Shown: positions 1-12,849, numbered from the stretch's first letter. The stretch: DNA of 64,000 bases from Salticus scenicus (GCA_963930645.1 OZ005648.1:273220403-273284402); one strand, 5' to 3'. Notes: generated by a model not told the origin, from the sequence alone. A program made the numbers and translations.

Positions 1-456
1 GTATATTCTACACATATTTGGGTATTTGTGGATTCATTGATAAGTAATTTTTTTTTAAATATTTTTTATTTGAATATTAAAATTTTACATATTTTACATT
101 AAATTTCAGCATTTAAAAAGAAAATTACGTCTTGACTGTGTTGTTACACTAACATAAAATCGAATGAAAAAAATCAAAAATAGATAGCAAACAGCATCTT
201 AAAAATGTGCATTGTATTTTTTAATTTTTTTTTTAAGTAAATAGATTTCGAGAAATTGTAATGTGTTTAATACTGTTGTATTTCAGTGCTTACATAGGCA
301 AAATTTCTTAACTCTAACAGTAATTTAAAAAAAATAATAATAATATGGATAGTAAAGAGTAATATGAAGTTGCTATTTATAAAACTTGAAAACAGCATTA
401 AAATTTTGTTTAAAAATGAAATTTAAAAATGGATTTCCCGTCTCTTTTCTTTCACG

Positions 457-493
<37 letters not shown>

Positions 494-684
494 GCATTTA
501 AATAAGAAAACCGTGTGTTAAGTATTTTACTTGTGAAAATGATCTTATATTCAATGTACGTTCAAAAGAAAATTTTCAATTATATTGAAATCATACAAAA
601 TATTGCTTCAGTTATCAGTTAAACGCAAGGCTGAATCCCGTAAAATTTATTCATGCATACATGTATGTATGTATAATATATATA
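1..684. other. AT-rich non-coding flank
   Basis: No gene is visible. The stretch is AT-rich with long T runs (about 460-489), scattered A runs, and a short TATG/TA microsatellite (656-684) leading into the inverted-repeat element that starts at 685. Confidence 0.6.
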
Positions 685-1699
685 CAGTAGGTGCTCAAAT
701 TATTAGATTTTTTTTTTTTTTTTTTTTTTTCAATTTCTTAAAAAAATACTAGAGTAAATGGCTTGGAATTTCACACATGCAAAGAACATTTAAAAACTCA
801 TATTTTCCACTATCGATTTAGTCCAAAGTGTAATTAGGGGACCAACCACAAATTGAATAAGGGCGAAAATACTTTGGATCATCCTGTATCATAAAAAGCT
901 ACAAATGACTTGTAACTTATTGTTGCACATATTATGTTCATTATTCGTATGTTTTGGTGCGGAAATTGCAGAAATATTTAGGCAGATATAACTTTTTTTT
1001 TTCAAAAACTGCTAATTTTTTTTAATGAGCTTTTTGCTTATAGCTAGAACGGATTTTCATAAAATTTTACAAAACTTGCAAAAAAAAAAATTGACAAATC
1101 ATTGAAAAACTCCTCATAGGCTTCTAATTTTTAGTTATTTACTAAGACTTGTAAGTTCATAAGAGGTTTTTCCCAAAAAAGAACTTCTGCAACCTGGTTG
1201 AAATAATTAGACCTTCAAATGAAATATGCGGCATGTGTAAAACCCCTTATGAAATTTCGACTCCGGAAAATACCTAAAGTATAGCTCGTTCTTTTGCGGA
1301 CCATTTGCTTAATTTTTACTCTATTGAAATGAACTTTTGTTAAACGTTGCCCGATATATCTAGCTTCCAACCTATACAATAAAATTTTTTTTACCTTTCG
1401 CGCATGCAAAGTAAAACAATATTTACTAAAAATGCTCATATCTCAACGAATATTTCACGTGTGAATTTTATGTTTCAGAACAATGTTTCTCTAATGTTTC
1501 GTTAATTTTTTGGAAAGTTTTGTAAAATTTTATAGAAATCCGTTCTAGTTATAAGCAAAAAACTCATAAAAAAGTTATATTTGCCTAAATAATTCCGTAA
1601 TTCCCGCACCAAAACATACAAATATTGTAGAAGTATGTGCAATAATGTATTAAAGTTACAAGTCATTTGTAGTTTTTTATGGTACAAGGTAGAGTCCTG

Positions 1700-1890
1700 C
1701 GCGGGTCGGGTTTTACCCGACCCGAACCCGACAGATGAATTTTAAATCAACCCGAAACCCGACCCGAACCCGACAAAAAAATTTTCATCAACCCGAAACC
1801 CGACCCGAACCCGACAAAAAAAATTTCATCAACCCGAAAACCGACCCGAACCCGCAACAGAGAATTTTTTGCCACCCGAACCCGACCCGA
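1700..1890. repeat. CCCGACCCGAA subterminal minisatellite, left
   Basis: Units of roughly 45-50 bp built from CCCGACCCGAACCCGAC followed by an A/T-rich spacer (AAAAAAATTTTCATCAA). Any reading frame through it encodes only a low-complexity Asn-Pro-Thr-Arg repeat and is not a gene. Confidence 0.8.
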
Positions 1891-2159
1891 AACCCGAAAA
1901 ATAAATCAACATTACTTATTCATCTAAAAATCATGCAAAACAAGGTAAAATGATAGGATATAAAATAACGTAAATTTTCATTGTCACACAGTTGGTAAAT
2001 TATAAAAAAAACTAGTATGTTGTGGTCACCACAAGACATTCTTCTACATTTTTCTGTCAAATTCACTAAGTGCGAATAATTATTAAAACTATTATTAAAA
2101 AGTTTAACGTGATGAATGCAAATAATTTTCATCTTAGGGAAATCTAACACTAAATATCC

Positions 2160-2816
2160 AAAGAGAGACAGTTTTATCGTCTATAAATAACTTCTTAAAC
2201 AATGCGTTTTTATAATGGTTATCTCACGTATCATGGTTCGTACAGTTATATGGCATAGAAGTTGAGATATAGCCATCCTGTTATCGGTGAAATTTGCAGT
2301 ATAACAACGCGACCTATTGGCCGACAAGCATTCAAACTGAGTCAGCATAATGTCTCATAATCTCGCCTTCTCACATATTAAGTTTTGTTTGATGGTACAC
2401 AATAGAACATGAGATATAGCTTTCCTTGTAATTGTAGAAATCACTGTGTAGCAGCGCCACCTGTTGAGCGGTTTACACCAAAAGTTGACAGGCGCTAATA
2501 TATATTAAATGGCATCTACATACAAATTTATATGAAATTATGTGCAGTAGTTCTTCAGATATAGCCTTTCCTTAAATTGCGGAAATCGCTGTGTAGCAGC
2601 GCCACCTGTTGGCTGATAGGCATTCAAATGGAATCAGCATAATATCTCATATTGGTCTTCTCACATATCAAGTTTTGGATTATACGCAACAGAACCTGAG
2701 ATATAGCTTCCCCTGAAATTGCAGAAATCGCTGTACAGCAGTGCCACCCGTCGAGCGGTTGACACCAAAAGTTCACAGAATCTAGTACTTTCTTCTACTA
2801 AATATAGAAGAAAGTA
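2160..2816 (-). repeat. 145-bp tandem repeat ending in a 12-bp-arm hairpin
   Basis: Four diverged units each contain a GAGATATAG/CAGATATAG box (about 2264, 2410, 2556, 2697; spacing about 145 bp) and blocks related to GCGCCACCTGTTG. At the right border is a hairpin with 12-bp perfect arms (TACTTTCTTCTA 2786-2797 and TAGAAGAAAGTA 2805-2816). The same repeat family, in opposite orientation and led by a near-identical hairpin, occurs at 29751-30270. Confidence 0.7.
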
Positions 2817-3087
2817 GGAAAAAAAAAAAAAAAAAAAAACTTGTAAACTGCGAAATCTTTTCAATTTCCAGAATGTAAATGCGAGGTTATACTGTATTTG
2901 TATTTCTTTAATATATATATTAACAACAGTCGGAAAAGATTTATAATACTTTTCTAATTTTCATGCAATTTCTACAAAAGATACATATTAGTTCCGTTGA
3001 AGAAAAGAAAACAGATCCAGATACAAATACGGATCTATTTTTCTGGCTGATATCAGCGGATACGAATAGGAAGCTCCGGTACATGTC

Positions 3088-3313
3088 AGCCCACCAGCGG
3101 CCGAGCGGTTCTGCGCTCGAAGCTGGTAGATGGAAGGTGTCGGGTTCGATCCCAGGTCGTGCTCATCGACCTAGTCGTTCGGAGTTTTTCGTGGTTTCCT
3201 CCGAAACACGCGTAAATACGGGCTAGGACCCCTTAGAAAGGAGGGCAATCCCCCTATTGGCCTAGGACACATCTGGAGTTAATCGGCCTTAAATCCTCTA
3301 ACCAAACAAACAA
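3088..3313 (+). mobile_element. tRNA-derived SINE, full-length copy
   Basis: The head resembles a tRNA-Ser/Leu type gene: box A (GGCCGAGCGGTT, about 3099-3110) and a perfect box B (GGTTCGATCCC, about 3142-3152). A 3' body with CTAGGACCCCTTAGAAAGG and a CAAACAAACAA tail follows. It is flanked by imperfect direct repeats ccgRtacatgtc (3076-3087 and 3314-3325). Two relatives lie in this window (39799-40026 and the truncated 59081-59187). The head lacks a cloverleaf-quality 3' half, so it is not a working tRNA. Confidence 0.85.
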
Positions 3314-3423
3314 CCGATACATGTCTAGTATGTACAGAATGTTTAAATTAGTTACATAGTTGTAAACATGCCTATAAATTTATGCTTATAATTGTAAAAA
3401 ATATTTTGAAAGGTGTTCTCAAG

Positions 3424-3600
3424 TCGACCCGACTTATTGAAAACCAAACCCGACCCGAACCCGAACCCGACCCGCAAGAAAAAAAATTCAGTCAACCCGA
3501 CCCGAACCCGACCCGTACGAAAAAAAGATCAGTCAACCCGACCCGAACCCGACCCGCAAGAGAAACAATTCTCTGAACCCGACCCGAACCCGACCCGATG
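3424..3600. repeat. CCCGACCCGAA subterminal minisatellite, right
   Basis: Counterpart of the 1700-1890 array at the other end of the hAT-like element: repeated CAACCCGACCCGAACCCGAC units with short A-rich spacers. The coding look of all three forward frames is an artefact of the repeat. Confidence 0.8.
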
Positions 3601-3639
3601 CAGGACTCTAGTACAAGGTGATCCAAAGTATTTTCGCTT

Positions 3640-4875
3640 TTCTTCAATTTATAGCTAGTTCCGCAATGGGGAAATTGCACATTTTTCATTTTGGCTTGTA
3701 AATGATAGAGCATGAAAATACAAACATTTTGATACCATTTTTATGCATATTTGAAAACCGGATGCTTTAATAAATTAACTTTAAAAGACGTAGTTCTCAT
3801 GTTGGCGGGAAAACGCTGCGTCACGTGATAAAACCTATCGTGACGTCACTATCCATGAAATGAACTGCCGGCTGAATTTCTCCCTCTTGTATTGTAAAGA
3901 GAAATCGTGCATTCAGCGAAATTTTGTATTCTTTCTTAAAAAAAAAAATATTAAAACTATTTGAACTCATTAAACATCACTTCATTCTATAAATGACACC
4001 AAGTTTCAATGATATTTTTTTTGTACTCGCCTACTGTTATTAATCCAAATTAAACTATAATCGAAATAATAGTTGATCAATAGAATTTTCTTAAAGAATG
4101 TTTTTAGTATGCTATGCCAAAGATGTATCTTTTAAATACTTGTTTCATTTTATTATGTTTTATAGATTTATTATTATTTTATTATTATTATAGACTGAGT
4201 ACCGAAATAAAATATTGGGATTGAGTAATAATATTTAGCTGAATAATATGCATATTTTCATTGCTTAAATAATCTAGAATAGTTTATGCTAAATTAACCT
4301 AAATTAGATTACTTTTATAATTATGAGATGCCAGTATATCTGTATATATATATACAGATATATATTTTTTAATACATTAGATATATTTTTTAATACATTT
4401 CAATATTATAACTTAACAATATTTCTATTAAAATAGCAGCTGAAGATTGTGAATAATTAAAAACATTATAGTGATGCAGTTTGAGAAATTGAAAAGTATT
4501 TAAGGAAAATTACATGCGCTTATCATTCTAAATAAATAAATAAAATTAAAAGAAGGTCTCCGTACAAAAATATTAATATTATTTATATATGTATATATAT
4601 ATAGAAACGCGTTTAGTTATTTTTATAATGTAATTACTTTTTTATTTGGAAAAATTTAAAAATAGAAAGAAAAGATTAATAGAAATAGAAAGTAATAATA
4701 ATAACAACATTTAGCAATAGGAAAGATATAAAGTACTTTAAAATAAAATAAACACATGAAATATATGTTAAATGTAATAATACCTTATAAGTTATACATG
4801 ATCTAGTTATAAATATGAATGGTATTAAATAATTAATTAAAAATTTGCAGTAAATTTCATAGCAATTGTCCACCA

Positions 4876-4915
<40 letters not shown>

Positions 4916-5399
4916 CATTTATCAATGAAGCCTTAATGTAAAATCCAAATATGTTTAGAATATATCAGGCGTCGATCCAGGTAAAAACTGGGACCCATTT
5001 GCTTCCCCTTCACAAAATCCAAATATCTAAAATGAGCCCCTTTAGAAAATACAAATCCATAAAATGGGTCTCTTCACAAAATTCAGATTCATAAAAACAG
5101 GCCTTTCTCAAGATTTATTTTTAAAAAGATGATGATTTTGTAAAAGTTTTCCACGTTAGCAATATTATTTTTAATGAGTGTGTATACTTGGCTCAGTAAT
5201 ATGCTGTTAACTTGATAATGAACATTAGATAGAGTAACTTCTTAAGTGAAAGGTTTCGTGTGATAATTCTTTTTATCACAAAAAGAAATAAATTTTCACA
5301 AAATTATTTTGTTTTTCACAAAAAAAAAAAAAAAAAAAAAAAAAGTTGTTTTTCACAAAAATGAGCCCCAAAAGTAAACCTGGAACAACCCTTGAATAT
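3640..5399. other. AT-rich non-coding interior
   Basis: No gene seen. It contains an E-box/CRE pair near 3822-3847, a (TA)n microsatellite (about 4879-4912), ATTATT-rich stretches near 4170-4200 and a 25-base A run (about 5320-5344). Confidence 0.55.
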
Positions 5400-5443
5400 A
5401 CTATAACTGACGGTCTTCGCCTGCTTCGCTGGTCGCTAAATTT

Positions 5444-5484
<41 letters not shown>

Positions 5485-5760
5485 TTTATTTCTTTTACAT
5501 CATTCTATAAACAAAAAATAAATAAATAGATAATTAAAAAATAAATTCGCTGAAATCGCTCTTAACATCGTTTTGGTTATTCGCAGCCTGCGGCAACTTC
5601 TTTCCCTCCAGTGTACCCTGCTTTTTTGGATCTGGGTTCTTATTGCCCGCAGCAATGTCTTTCGTGGGCACTTCAATTTGTGTACATATCAGGAGGCGAA
5701 AGCTGCTATTATTCAAAAACTAAGATTTTAAGGATAGCTGTATCTCAACATCTATTAAAT
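5400..5760 (-). mobile_element. Degenerate Helitron 3'-end fragment
   Basis: The CGCCTGCTTCGCTGGTCGCTA block at about 5418-5438 matches the 3'-terminal hairpin region of the Helitrons in this window. The following 5540-5760 resembles 38920-39220 (shared blocks such as GGCACTTCAATTTG and TATATTACCATTT). The terminal CTAG itself is mutated, so this is a relic. Confidence 0.45.
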
Positions 5761-6102
5761 ATACTTTAATTTTGGCACCATGTACTTTATTGCAATCACT
5801 TTTTCTGCTATATTACCATTTCATTTCGATTAGTACAATAAATAAATAAATAACAAAAGATTTTTCTTTCAAAGGTATTAAATAAATAATAAGTAAGTTT
5901 TTATTAAATTTAAATTTTAATAAGACTTTATGCGATATTAACATTTTCCCGATAAAAACATTTAATTATATTTTCCTTTTGAAATGAATTAATTAAATAA
6001 ATAAATAGTTGTGTAACAGCCGTTGCTAATGTAAACAACGTAGAACAATATAATTCAAATAAATTTAAGAAAATTAAATGGAAAAATAAATGGATAAAAT
6101 TG

Positions 6103-6148
<46 letters not shown>

Positions 6149-7084
6149 TACTTAAAAAATTATAAAAAGTAAATTTTTTTTTAATAAAATAAAAATAATA
6201 AATAAATAATGCAATTTTAAAATAACATTTTTTTTTTTCGTTGCAAAAACATGAAGTAAATATTAAATACATAATTAATGACTGCTCTATAAAATAATCA
6301 TATATAATTTATAAAATAACATAATTAAAAAATTCTGGTTAAAAAAAATAATAATAATAAAATAAATAATCAGTAAAATATATTTTTATGTACTATGAAA
6401 TTTTAATGAATATTTTAATTATAATTAAATCTTTAAGCATACATCATGAAAAAAGAAATATTCTCACATACAAGCATCTAAAAAATTAGAGAAATGTAAA
6501 AAAAATACTACTAATATATTAAAGCAATGCTAAAATTCTATTATGAAGACGTTTATAATTTTCAAAATATGAATACAGAACAAATCTAGATCGTTTAGCT
6601 TTAGCTACTCTTATATTTATGCGCTAATAAAATCGAGGTTTCTTCTCAAAAATGAAAATATGGAAAGAGCATCTATTTTCGGAACATTACCCGATTGCTC
6701 TTTTACAAATCCAAAATCGACATTATACAAATAAAAAAATATATATATATACATATAAGATTATAGTTATGGAAGGTTTAAGTTATTTCTTACAAAAGGT
6801 AAAAATTTTAAGAATAAACTATAAAATACAGATTAGAATAGAGCGAACAAAAAGAAAAGCAAGCGGTAAAAGAGTGTAAACATTCACACTTCGTGTACTG
6901 TGACGTCAATCCCCTCACGGAGCGTTTTCGGATCACGTGGTTTTGTTTTGGTTTTTAGCGATTTTAAAACGTTAATTAAAAGTTAATTTGAAATAATTTT
7001 ACGATTTTAATTGGATTTTTCGGATTCCCAAGATTGATTTTATCGATTACAATTAAAAGAAATTGTTTTTCCTTCCGTGTGCAA
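5760..7084. other. AT-rich non-coding interior with (AT)n
   Basis: No gene seen. There is a long (AT)n tract at about 6104-6144 and AAATAA simple repeats. TGACGTCA-like and CACGTG motifs at about 6901-6940 mirror those at 3822-3847. Confidence 0.55.
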
Positions 7085-7247
7085 CTTCCCCATTGCACTC
7101 AGGACTAAATCGATAGTGAAAAATGTGCGTTTTTAAATGTTCTTTGGTGTAAAGTTCCAAGTCATTTACTCTAGTATTTTTTCAGAAAATTTAAAATTGA
7201 AAAAATGTCAAAATAAAATATATTTCTAATAATTTGAACACCTACTG

Positions 7248-7281
7248 TATATTTATATATATATATCCGTAAAGCTGTAAC

Positions 7282-7316
<35 letters not shown>

Positions 7317-8596
7317 CTAACACTTTTATATAGTATAGTATGATTAATAACTTGACATGAGAAAGAAAAAAGTATTGTTTATTTTTATTATTATTATTAT
7401 TATTTAAAGAATATCAACTTTGATCACCCTTTATATAAGTTTAGGAAGTATGGAATATACATAAGAAATCCAAATTTATGTCAAAATACAATGCAAAATA
7501 TTGTAAAATAAATTCGTCTTCAGAATAAAAAAAAACATTTCACAAATGAATATTTTTTTACTCATATATAACCTTAACTAAACTTTTATTGTATTATAAT
7601 GTAACATTACTATGTTATATATAACATTACATATTGCATCGTTATCAATTGGCTTCTAAATAAGTTTTCTTCTTATCAATATACAAAGATAATTTCAATC
7701 ATTTTACCTGTATATCTACAAATTAGGAGACTCGAAGTTCCATTTGCATCACCTATAAATGACCACTAAATTCTTATTTACTCTAATATTATATGTGTAA
7801 ACATAAAATGATTAACTTATTTAATAAAAAGACATATTTCTGTAAAAGGGATGCTGCCGTCCTCTTTAAAAACCTCTCAGTCAGTATCGATTTTCTTTAA
7901 CCTATATTGGTATAATACTGTCAAAAATTCACGTACAGAAATTACCATGTATAACAATATTTAACGTATCGATTTTTTTTTTTTTTGGTGTGTGTGTGTA
8001 TGTGCGTGTGTGCATGTATGCGTGCGTGTAGCCCTGTAAATTAATTGTTAATTCTGTGTACAGCCGGCAAAGAAAAAAAAAAACTCCACTCCCCGAGTAA
8101 TTTCGCTGTAAATTATCGTGGAAACATGTGACTGGTGACGATCGATTTGTAATAATGTCTTAGTTATTAATGCAATAGTTTTCTTGGGGGGTCGTCTACA
8201 TATTAAAACTTACCTTAACTTCATTTTTTCGAATGTAACACCCATTTTTAACTATACATATTAAAATTCCTGAGATCAAGGCGGTTCGGAAAAAGGTATC
8301 GTTTGTGTACTTTAAATTAATCCTTGATAGAGTTACAAGCGAAAATAAGTTAGGGGTATAGTGTAACCACGTTTCCTACGCCTAGCAGTGAGGCCGAGTC
8401 GAAAATCTTGGAGGGTTTCCAAGTTGACCAACGGGTTTGAATTTAGTAAACATCCAGTCATTAGGTGTTTCCTTATCGCTTATTTTCTCTCAACGAAAAG
8501 CTTGTTTCCCCTATTTTACTAGTGGACTCGTTGAATCCGCACTTGTGCAGAGGCTTCCATGGTCGCAAGAAATGTAGTTAAAGAGTAAATACCTAT

Positions 8597-8628
<32 letters not shown>

Positions 8629-8932
8629 TAATTACGACCTCAAATAGAAAAGTATTATGTCCATTCAGATAATAACTGAAAAAGAAGTATGACAGTTTTA
8701 AATATAACATAAACTAAATGCTAATTAAGAAAGGATGTGTACATCTAAACTTACTTGAATAACTATTTTAAATCATGTGTTTACAAAATTATAGATGGTA
8801 CAAATCATAGCAAGTGACAGCCCCTAAGAGTAATAAAAATTGAAATATCACTGTAACTCGAAAAATAATGATGTAAATTTGCAAACCAAATTTTTTTATC
8901 ATGCCCGTTCTATTCGTGCAAAAATTAACGTA
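7248..8932. other. Non-coding, simple repeats
   Basis: I see no gene. It includes a 28-base A run near 7288, a TG-rich microsatellite (about 7986-8030) and an A run near 8600. Confidence 0.5.
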
Positions 8933-9082
8933 CACTGTAAACAATATGCCTTATTTGCTGCCAGAAATTCTCTGTAATTTGAGAAAATACGTTCTGACAA
9001 CGCAATCTTTTCGTAAATTACGCGTATTTTCTCAAATTACAGAAAAATTTCTGGCAGCAAATAGGACATATTTTTTACAGTG
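8933..9082. mobile_element. 150-bp palindromic MITE, TA target
   Basis: Nearly the whole element is two inverted arms of about 60 bp (8933-8992 and 9021-9082), starting CACTGTAAA and ending TTTACAGTG, directly flanked by TA on both sides (8931-8932, 9083-9084). Arm blocks such as TTTGCTGCCAGAAATT are mirrored. TA flanks and length fit a Tc1/mariner-type MITE. The apparent ORF through it is an artefact. Confidence 0.8.
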
Positions 9083-9084
9083 TA

Positions 9085-12000
9085 GGTCATAATTCAGAAT
9101 TTTTTGAAATGTGAATTTATTAATAATTTTCATAATTTAAAATATGTATTTTAATCAAAAATTTGCATGGAATATGTTTGGATCACTTCGTTCTAAAGCA
9201 TAAAAATTGTAATTTGAATAAAGCAATTTTTCGGGAAGATCGGAATTAATGTTTATCACTTTCATTTAATATTAGCATTTCCACATTTTAATAAATTATA
9301 ACTCTATGAAAAATTGAGAAAAATATATAAACTATAGCATTTTCCGGGCTCATTTGATCCATATAACCCCCGAAAATCGACAAAAATAGAGGTTGCTAAT
9401 GAAGTTGGTGCCAGTTTTAATATGTAGGCGACCTCGTAAGCAAAATCTAACTATACCGTTACAAATTAGACGTTATCACTAATCGATTGGCACCAACCGC
9501 ATATTTATAGTACGATTTGCGGCGAATTTAGTTGCGGGGTGGGGACTGTACATAGTTTTCTACAAAAACCATACTTCTACGCATTTTTAAATAATGTATG
9601 TGAACTTAATTATATTTAATGCAACGCGACCGTCATTATACTAAAATTTAAGAAATGCCCTTCATAGAGCGTAATGCACTAAAACTCTTTTATGTATCCA
9701 TGTACGCCACCTACAAATACAGTATATCCCAAAAACCACACAACTAATTCAAGCAGCTCATAAATATTTGAGCCAAATTTCTAGTCATTCGGACGTTTTT
9801 TTGATACCATTATCACGGTTCAGACACCACGTAAACTTACAACGCTAAAAACTTTTTGAGTCTCAACGGGTGGTCTCACCAGCGTTTCGGTAATTAGAAT
9901 AGTAACAACATTTTTTTCATCAAATATCTTAGAAATCTCCGATTTGCATTCATACTGTTACACTACCAGTTATTACAAATATTCTCCTCATAACCGCACT
10001 CTTAAACGTAAATATCAGGACAGCTGTCAAAAAACAGTAGTTGTATTGGAACTTATTATCTTAGCGCCACAAAAGAAAAAAAAAAATGCTCTGGGAAGCA
10101 ACCATAACAAGTAGTTCCGTATTTACTCGACGTTATAAGCAAAATTTGGGACTCACCCATCCCTCGACCAACATGCCACCCCACCTTTTCTGAAGATTGT
10201 GGCATCTAAATATTTTTCTATGAAATTAGACCCCTTGTAACGGTTTTTGAGAGACGACTCGTGGAATGCCGATGTCAGAACGTACGTGGGTATGAGAATT
10301 AAAGAGCTAAAGGTGTTGATCAAATAGACGTTTACTTTTATTTTTTCCGGCATCTTTGCTAATTTAATTGATTTTTTTTATTTGCTTATTTATTTCTAAA
10401 CTTTTCCCGTGTTCAAAAAACGTAATTAATGGATGAATAAAAATTCGGTTCAAAAGGAAATTGTGTATGTTTAATAATGACAGTTTACGGGGAGTAAGTT
10501 TTTATAATCAAAATAATACTTCGTGCTCACTCGGTGTAAATAATAGGCTCAATACTTCTATACATAGTAAAAAATAAACATAAAACGGATACAAAAAATA
10601 AAAAAATAATAATTAACTTACCACATCTATATATTCCACTTTATTTAGATAGTTATGTTCTATTGTACTCCATAGTTGTTACAAACTATTTGTGTAGGCG
10701 TACTCTGCTCAGTTCCCCTTCATATCTTAGTTTTCATAAATTGATAGCGTAGAGTGTATTATAATTAAAATGTAATAGTAATGAACTCAGCTCTCAGCCA
10801 GGCCCGGTTGGAGATATTCAAAATCCTCAAACCTTAAAACGTATAAAAATGACAAAAAACTGAGGTCAATAATTTTCACAAATATCAAAGTTCTCTATAT
10901 TTGTAGTATAAACTAATATAATCTATAAAATACGATTATATATACTTTTTTTTTTTTTCATACAATCTTTAATGGCTTGTAAATACGATTCCTGGTCTAA
11001 ATTTCATGCAAAAAGTAGGTGAATGTAAAAATAAAATAGCGCAAGCTGTTGGAAATAAGGTAAGCAGAATAAAGACGTGGCCGCCCTCACTCGATTCATG
11101 TTTATTTTACGCCTTAGAAAAGTTGAATTTTTGCCGCAACCGAAAGATAAAACGTTTCAACTGTGAGGAAAAATAATATTTATGTTTCTGAGCTATTTCT
11201 TTTTATTATGTAATGGCTTATTCAGTTATATACATATTTTTAAATGTAACATACTCTATTTTTTTTTTCCATTACTAAGCTGTATTTATGTTAAGTCAAG
11301 AGGAAATAAAACTTCTTTTAAAATTATTGCCATAGTATAAAATATGAAAATATGTATGTATATAAATAAAAAAATAAGAAAAATAGTTACATTTAGAGGA
11401 ATATAATTCTCCTGTTAATATAAACTGTTTAAATACATATATATGTACGTTTCAATGTAATAAATAATTTGTTGTGGCACCCACACGGCTATCTCGGAAC
11501 CTGCATTTCAATTTTATAATAACAGATTGCAGATTGAGGAGTTAAGATAACAAGTACTGTATATAAACCTAAATTTAAAGGAATTCAAATTAGGTATAGG
11601 AACAGTTTTATTTTAAAAAAAAATTCTGCGTGAGAAGAGCTACCACCCCCTTCAACCACCCGTTTGAATATAATACTTACATTTATATGGAATTGGAGAC
11701 TGTTATTAAATTTAAAAGTTTATTCCAAATTATTCAAATAACTTAGAGATATTAACAGTCATTAAATCAGTTAGCGATATTAACTCCATTTTGAACAGGT
11801 AACATCCGATAGGGAATTTTAATAGCATATATTAGTTTCAAGAAATTCCATGAATATTTACGGGAGTTACAGCCCGGACAGACAGACAAACAAACCGAAG
11901 TCGTTAACACTTTTCAAACTTGTTCGAAAGTGTTAAAAAGAATGTTATCACTTAATTACTAATAGCCCTATATGTTTTCTATAAATTATGTACACACCGC

Positions 12001-12087
12001 ATCGTGTATTTAAATATAGTCCTACATTAACAGCACACAACACAATCTGAAGTGCACTTTTAGCAATTTCCATGTCTAGTTCCTCTA
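9085..12087. other. Non-coding; decayed minisatellite-element ends
   Basis: No gene seen. At 10690-10870 a block starting CTCTGCTCAGTTCCCC and ending near ACTGAGGTCAATAATTTTCAC resembles the two borders of the element at 35820-38724. At 11860-11936 a CAGACAGACAAACAAACC microsatellite is followed by a hairpin with 10-bp arms (TTAACACTTT 11904-11913, AAAGTGTTAA 11927-11936), the same architecture as other minisatellite modules in the window. Confidence 0.5.
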
Positions 12088-12675
12088 CACTCCTACTGAA
12101 AAGTTTAGCAAGATTTGCAAACGATCAGTTTTTTTTTTTTTTTTTTTTCAATTTAAAAACTTATCCCTCGACGAAATGTTTTCAGACATTGGGTATTTAA
12201 AGAACTGGGTCTTCCTCGTGTTTTTCAGTGAAGATTGGTTTAAGACACCATTTAGGGGGCCGGTAACATATTGAGCAAAATCAATAATGTTTGTGATCAC
12301 ATTGTATCGTTAATTGAACGAAATGAACTGTAACTTTAGGATATGTTAACATTGACCCAGTTCAATTTGTGGATGAATTTGTGTGATGATAGCATATTAA
12401 ATTACGGAGATATAAGCATTTATTTTAAAACTACAAAAATAAATAAATAAATAAACATATTTTATATTTATAATATACAGAGTTTTTAACGAAAATTTTT
12501 CTCACTTTCAGATAAGTTGGAAAAACACTTTTGAAACAATATACTGCAATCAGAATACAAATATATTAAATATCTCATAAATTATGAGCATTTTTATGGA
12601 AAATGTTTTCACTGTACATGTGTGAAAGATTAAAAAAAAAAAAAAAAAAAAATGCATACGTTCAAAGCCGGTTTG

Positions 12676-12752
12676 TTACTTTTCGGCGCGGCCGTTTCGG
12701 CGCCGGCCGTTTTGGCGCTGGCCGTTTTGGCGCCGGCCGTTTCGGCGCCAGA
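12676..12752 (+). repeat. GC-rich 15-bp minisatellite
   Basis: About five copies of a GCCGTTTTGGCGCCG-like 15-mer in otherwise AT-rich DNA. Frames through it encode a Gly-Arg-Phe-Gly-Ala repeat, an artefact of the 15-bp period. Confidence 0.85.
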
Positions 12753-12849
12753 TGTTTATATTCCGAACTTTTTGAGTGTAAGAATTTTCTTTTTTTTTCT
12801 CGAAAACATAATAAATAGTCGGGAATATTCAAGAATTTTATAACTGTTT

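Larger units (their letters stand above)
1690..3610. mobile_element. hAT-like non-autonomous element, 8-bp TSD
   Basis: The outer ends are inverted (TAGAGTCCTGC at 1690; GCAGGACTCTA ending at 3610) and are flanked by a perfect 8-bp direct repeat, gtacaagg (1682-1689 and 3611-3618). An 8-bp duplication with short inverted ends is the hAT hallmark. The subterminal regions (about 1700-1890 and 3424-3600) are minisatellites of CCCGACCCGAA-type units in which GGGTCGGG motifs face both ways. The interior holds a roughly 145-bp tandem array (2160-2816) and a nested SINE (3088-3313). There is no transposase. Superfamily assignment rests on the TSD length and end structure only. Confidence 0.75.
864..3638. 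repeat. Foldback element inside the Tc1-like element
   Basis: The left arm (about 864-1145) and right arm (about 1440-1689 plus 3611-3638) are reverse complements. Both carry the block around ACTTTGGATCA, followed by one containing ACAAATGACTTGTAAC and one containing CTAGAACGGATTT. The central 1146-1440 segment resembles the arms of the palindrome at 15760-16230 (shared CGGCATGTGTAAAACCCC and GAACGAGCTA-type blocks). The hAT-like element at 1690-3610 interrupts the right arm close to its tip. No coding capacity is seen. Confidence 0.55.
685..7247. mobile_element. Tc1/mariner-type inverted-repeat element, composite
   Basis: The two ends are inverted copies beginning CAGTAGGTGYTCAAATTATT (left at 685, right ending at 7247), each directly next to a TA dinucleotide, as expected for Tc1/mariner-type insertion. 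Homology of the arms runs inward about 160 bp (685-850 against 7085-7247), including the shared stretch around ACTATCGATTTAGTCC. Further inward both arms carry an E-box plus CRE pair (CACGTG and TGACGTCA near 3822-3847; TGACGTCA-like and CACGTG near 6901-6940). No transposase ORF survives, so this is a non-autonomous or decayed copy. At least three later insertions sit inside it (foldback 864-3638, hAT-like 1690-3610, SINE 3088-3313). Confidence 0.7.

Noticed and set aside
3088..3170. Functional tRNA-Ser/Leu gene
   Set aside because: Boxes A and B are good, but no complete cloverleaf or CCA-side acceptor stem; body, tail and flanking duplications show a SINE.
1735..3658. Asn-Pro-Thr-Arg repeat proteins
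   Set aside because: Low-complexity translation of CCCGACCCGAA arrays, open in several frames at once.
5534..5716. 60-codon frame with PTKDIAAGNK
   Set aside because: Lies in a Helitron-related repeat also found at 38920-39220, where it is not open.
12603..12843. Gly-Arg-Phe-Gly-Ala repeat peptide
   Set aside because: Product of a 15-bp GC-rich minisatellite.
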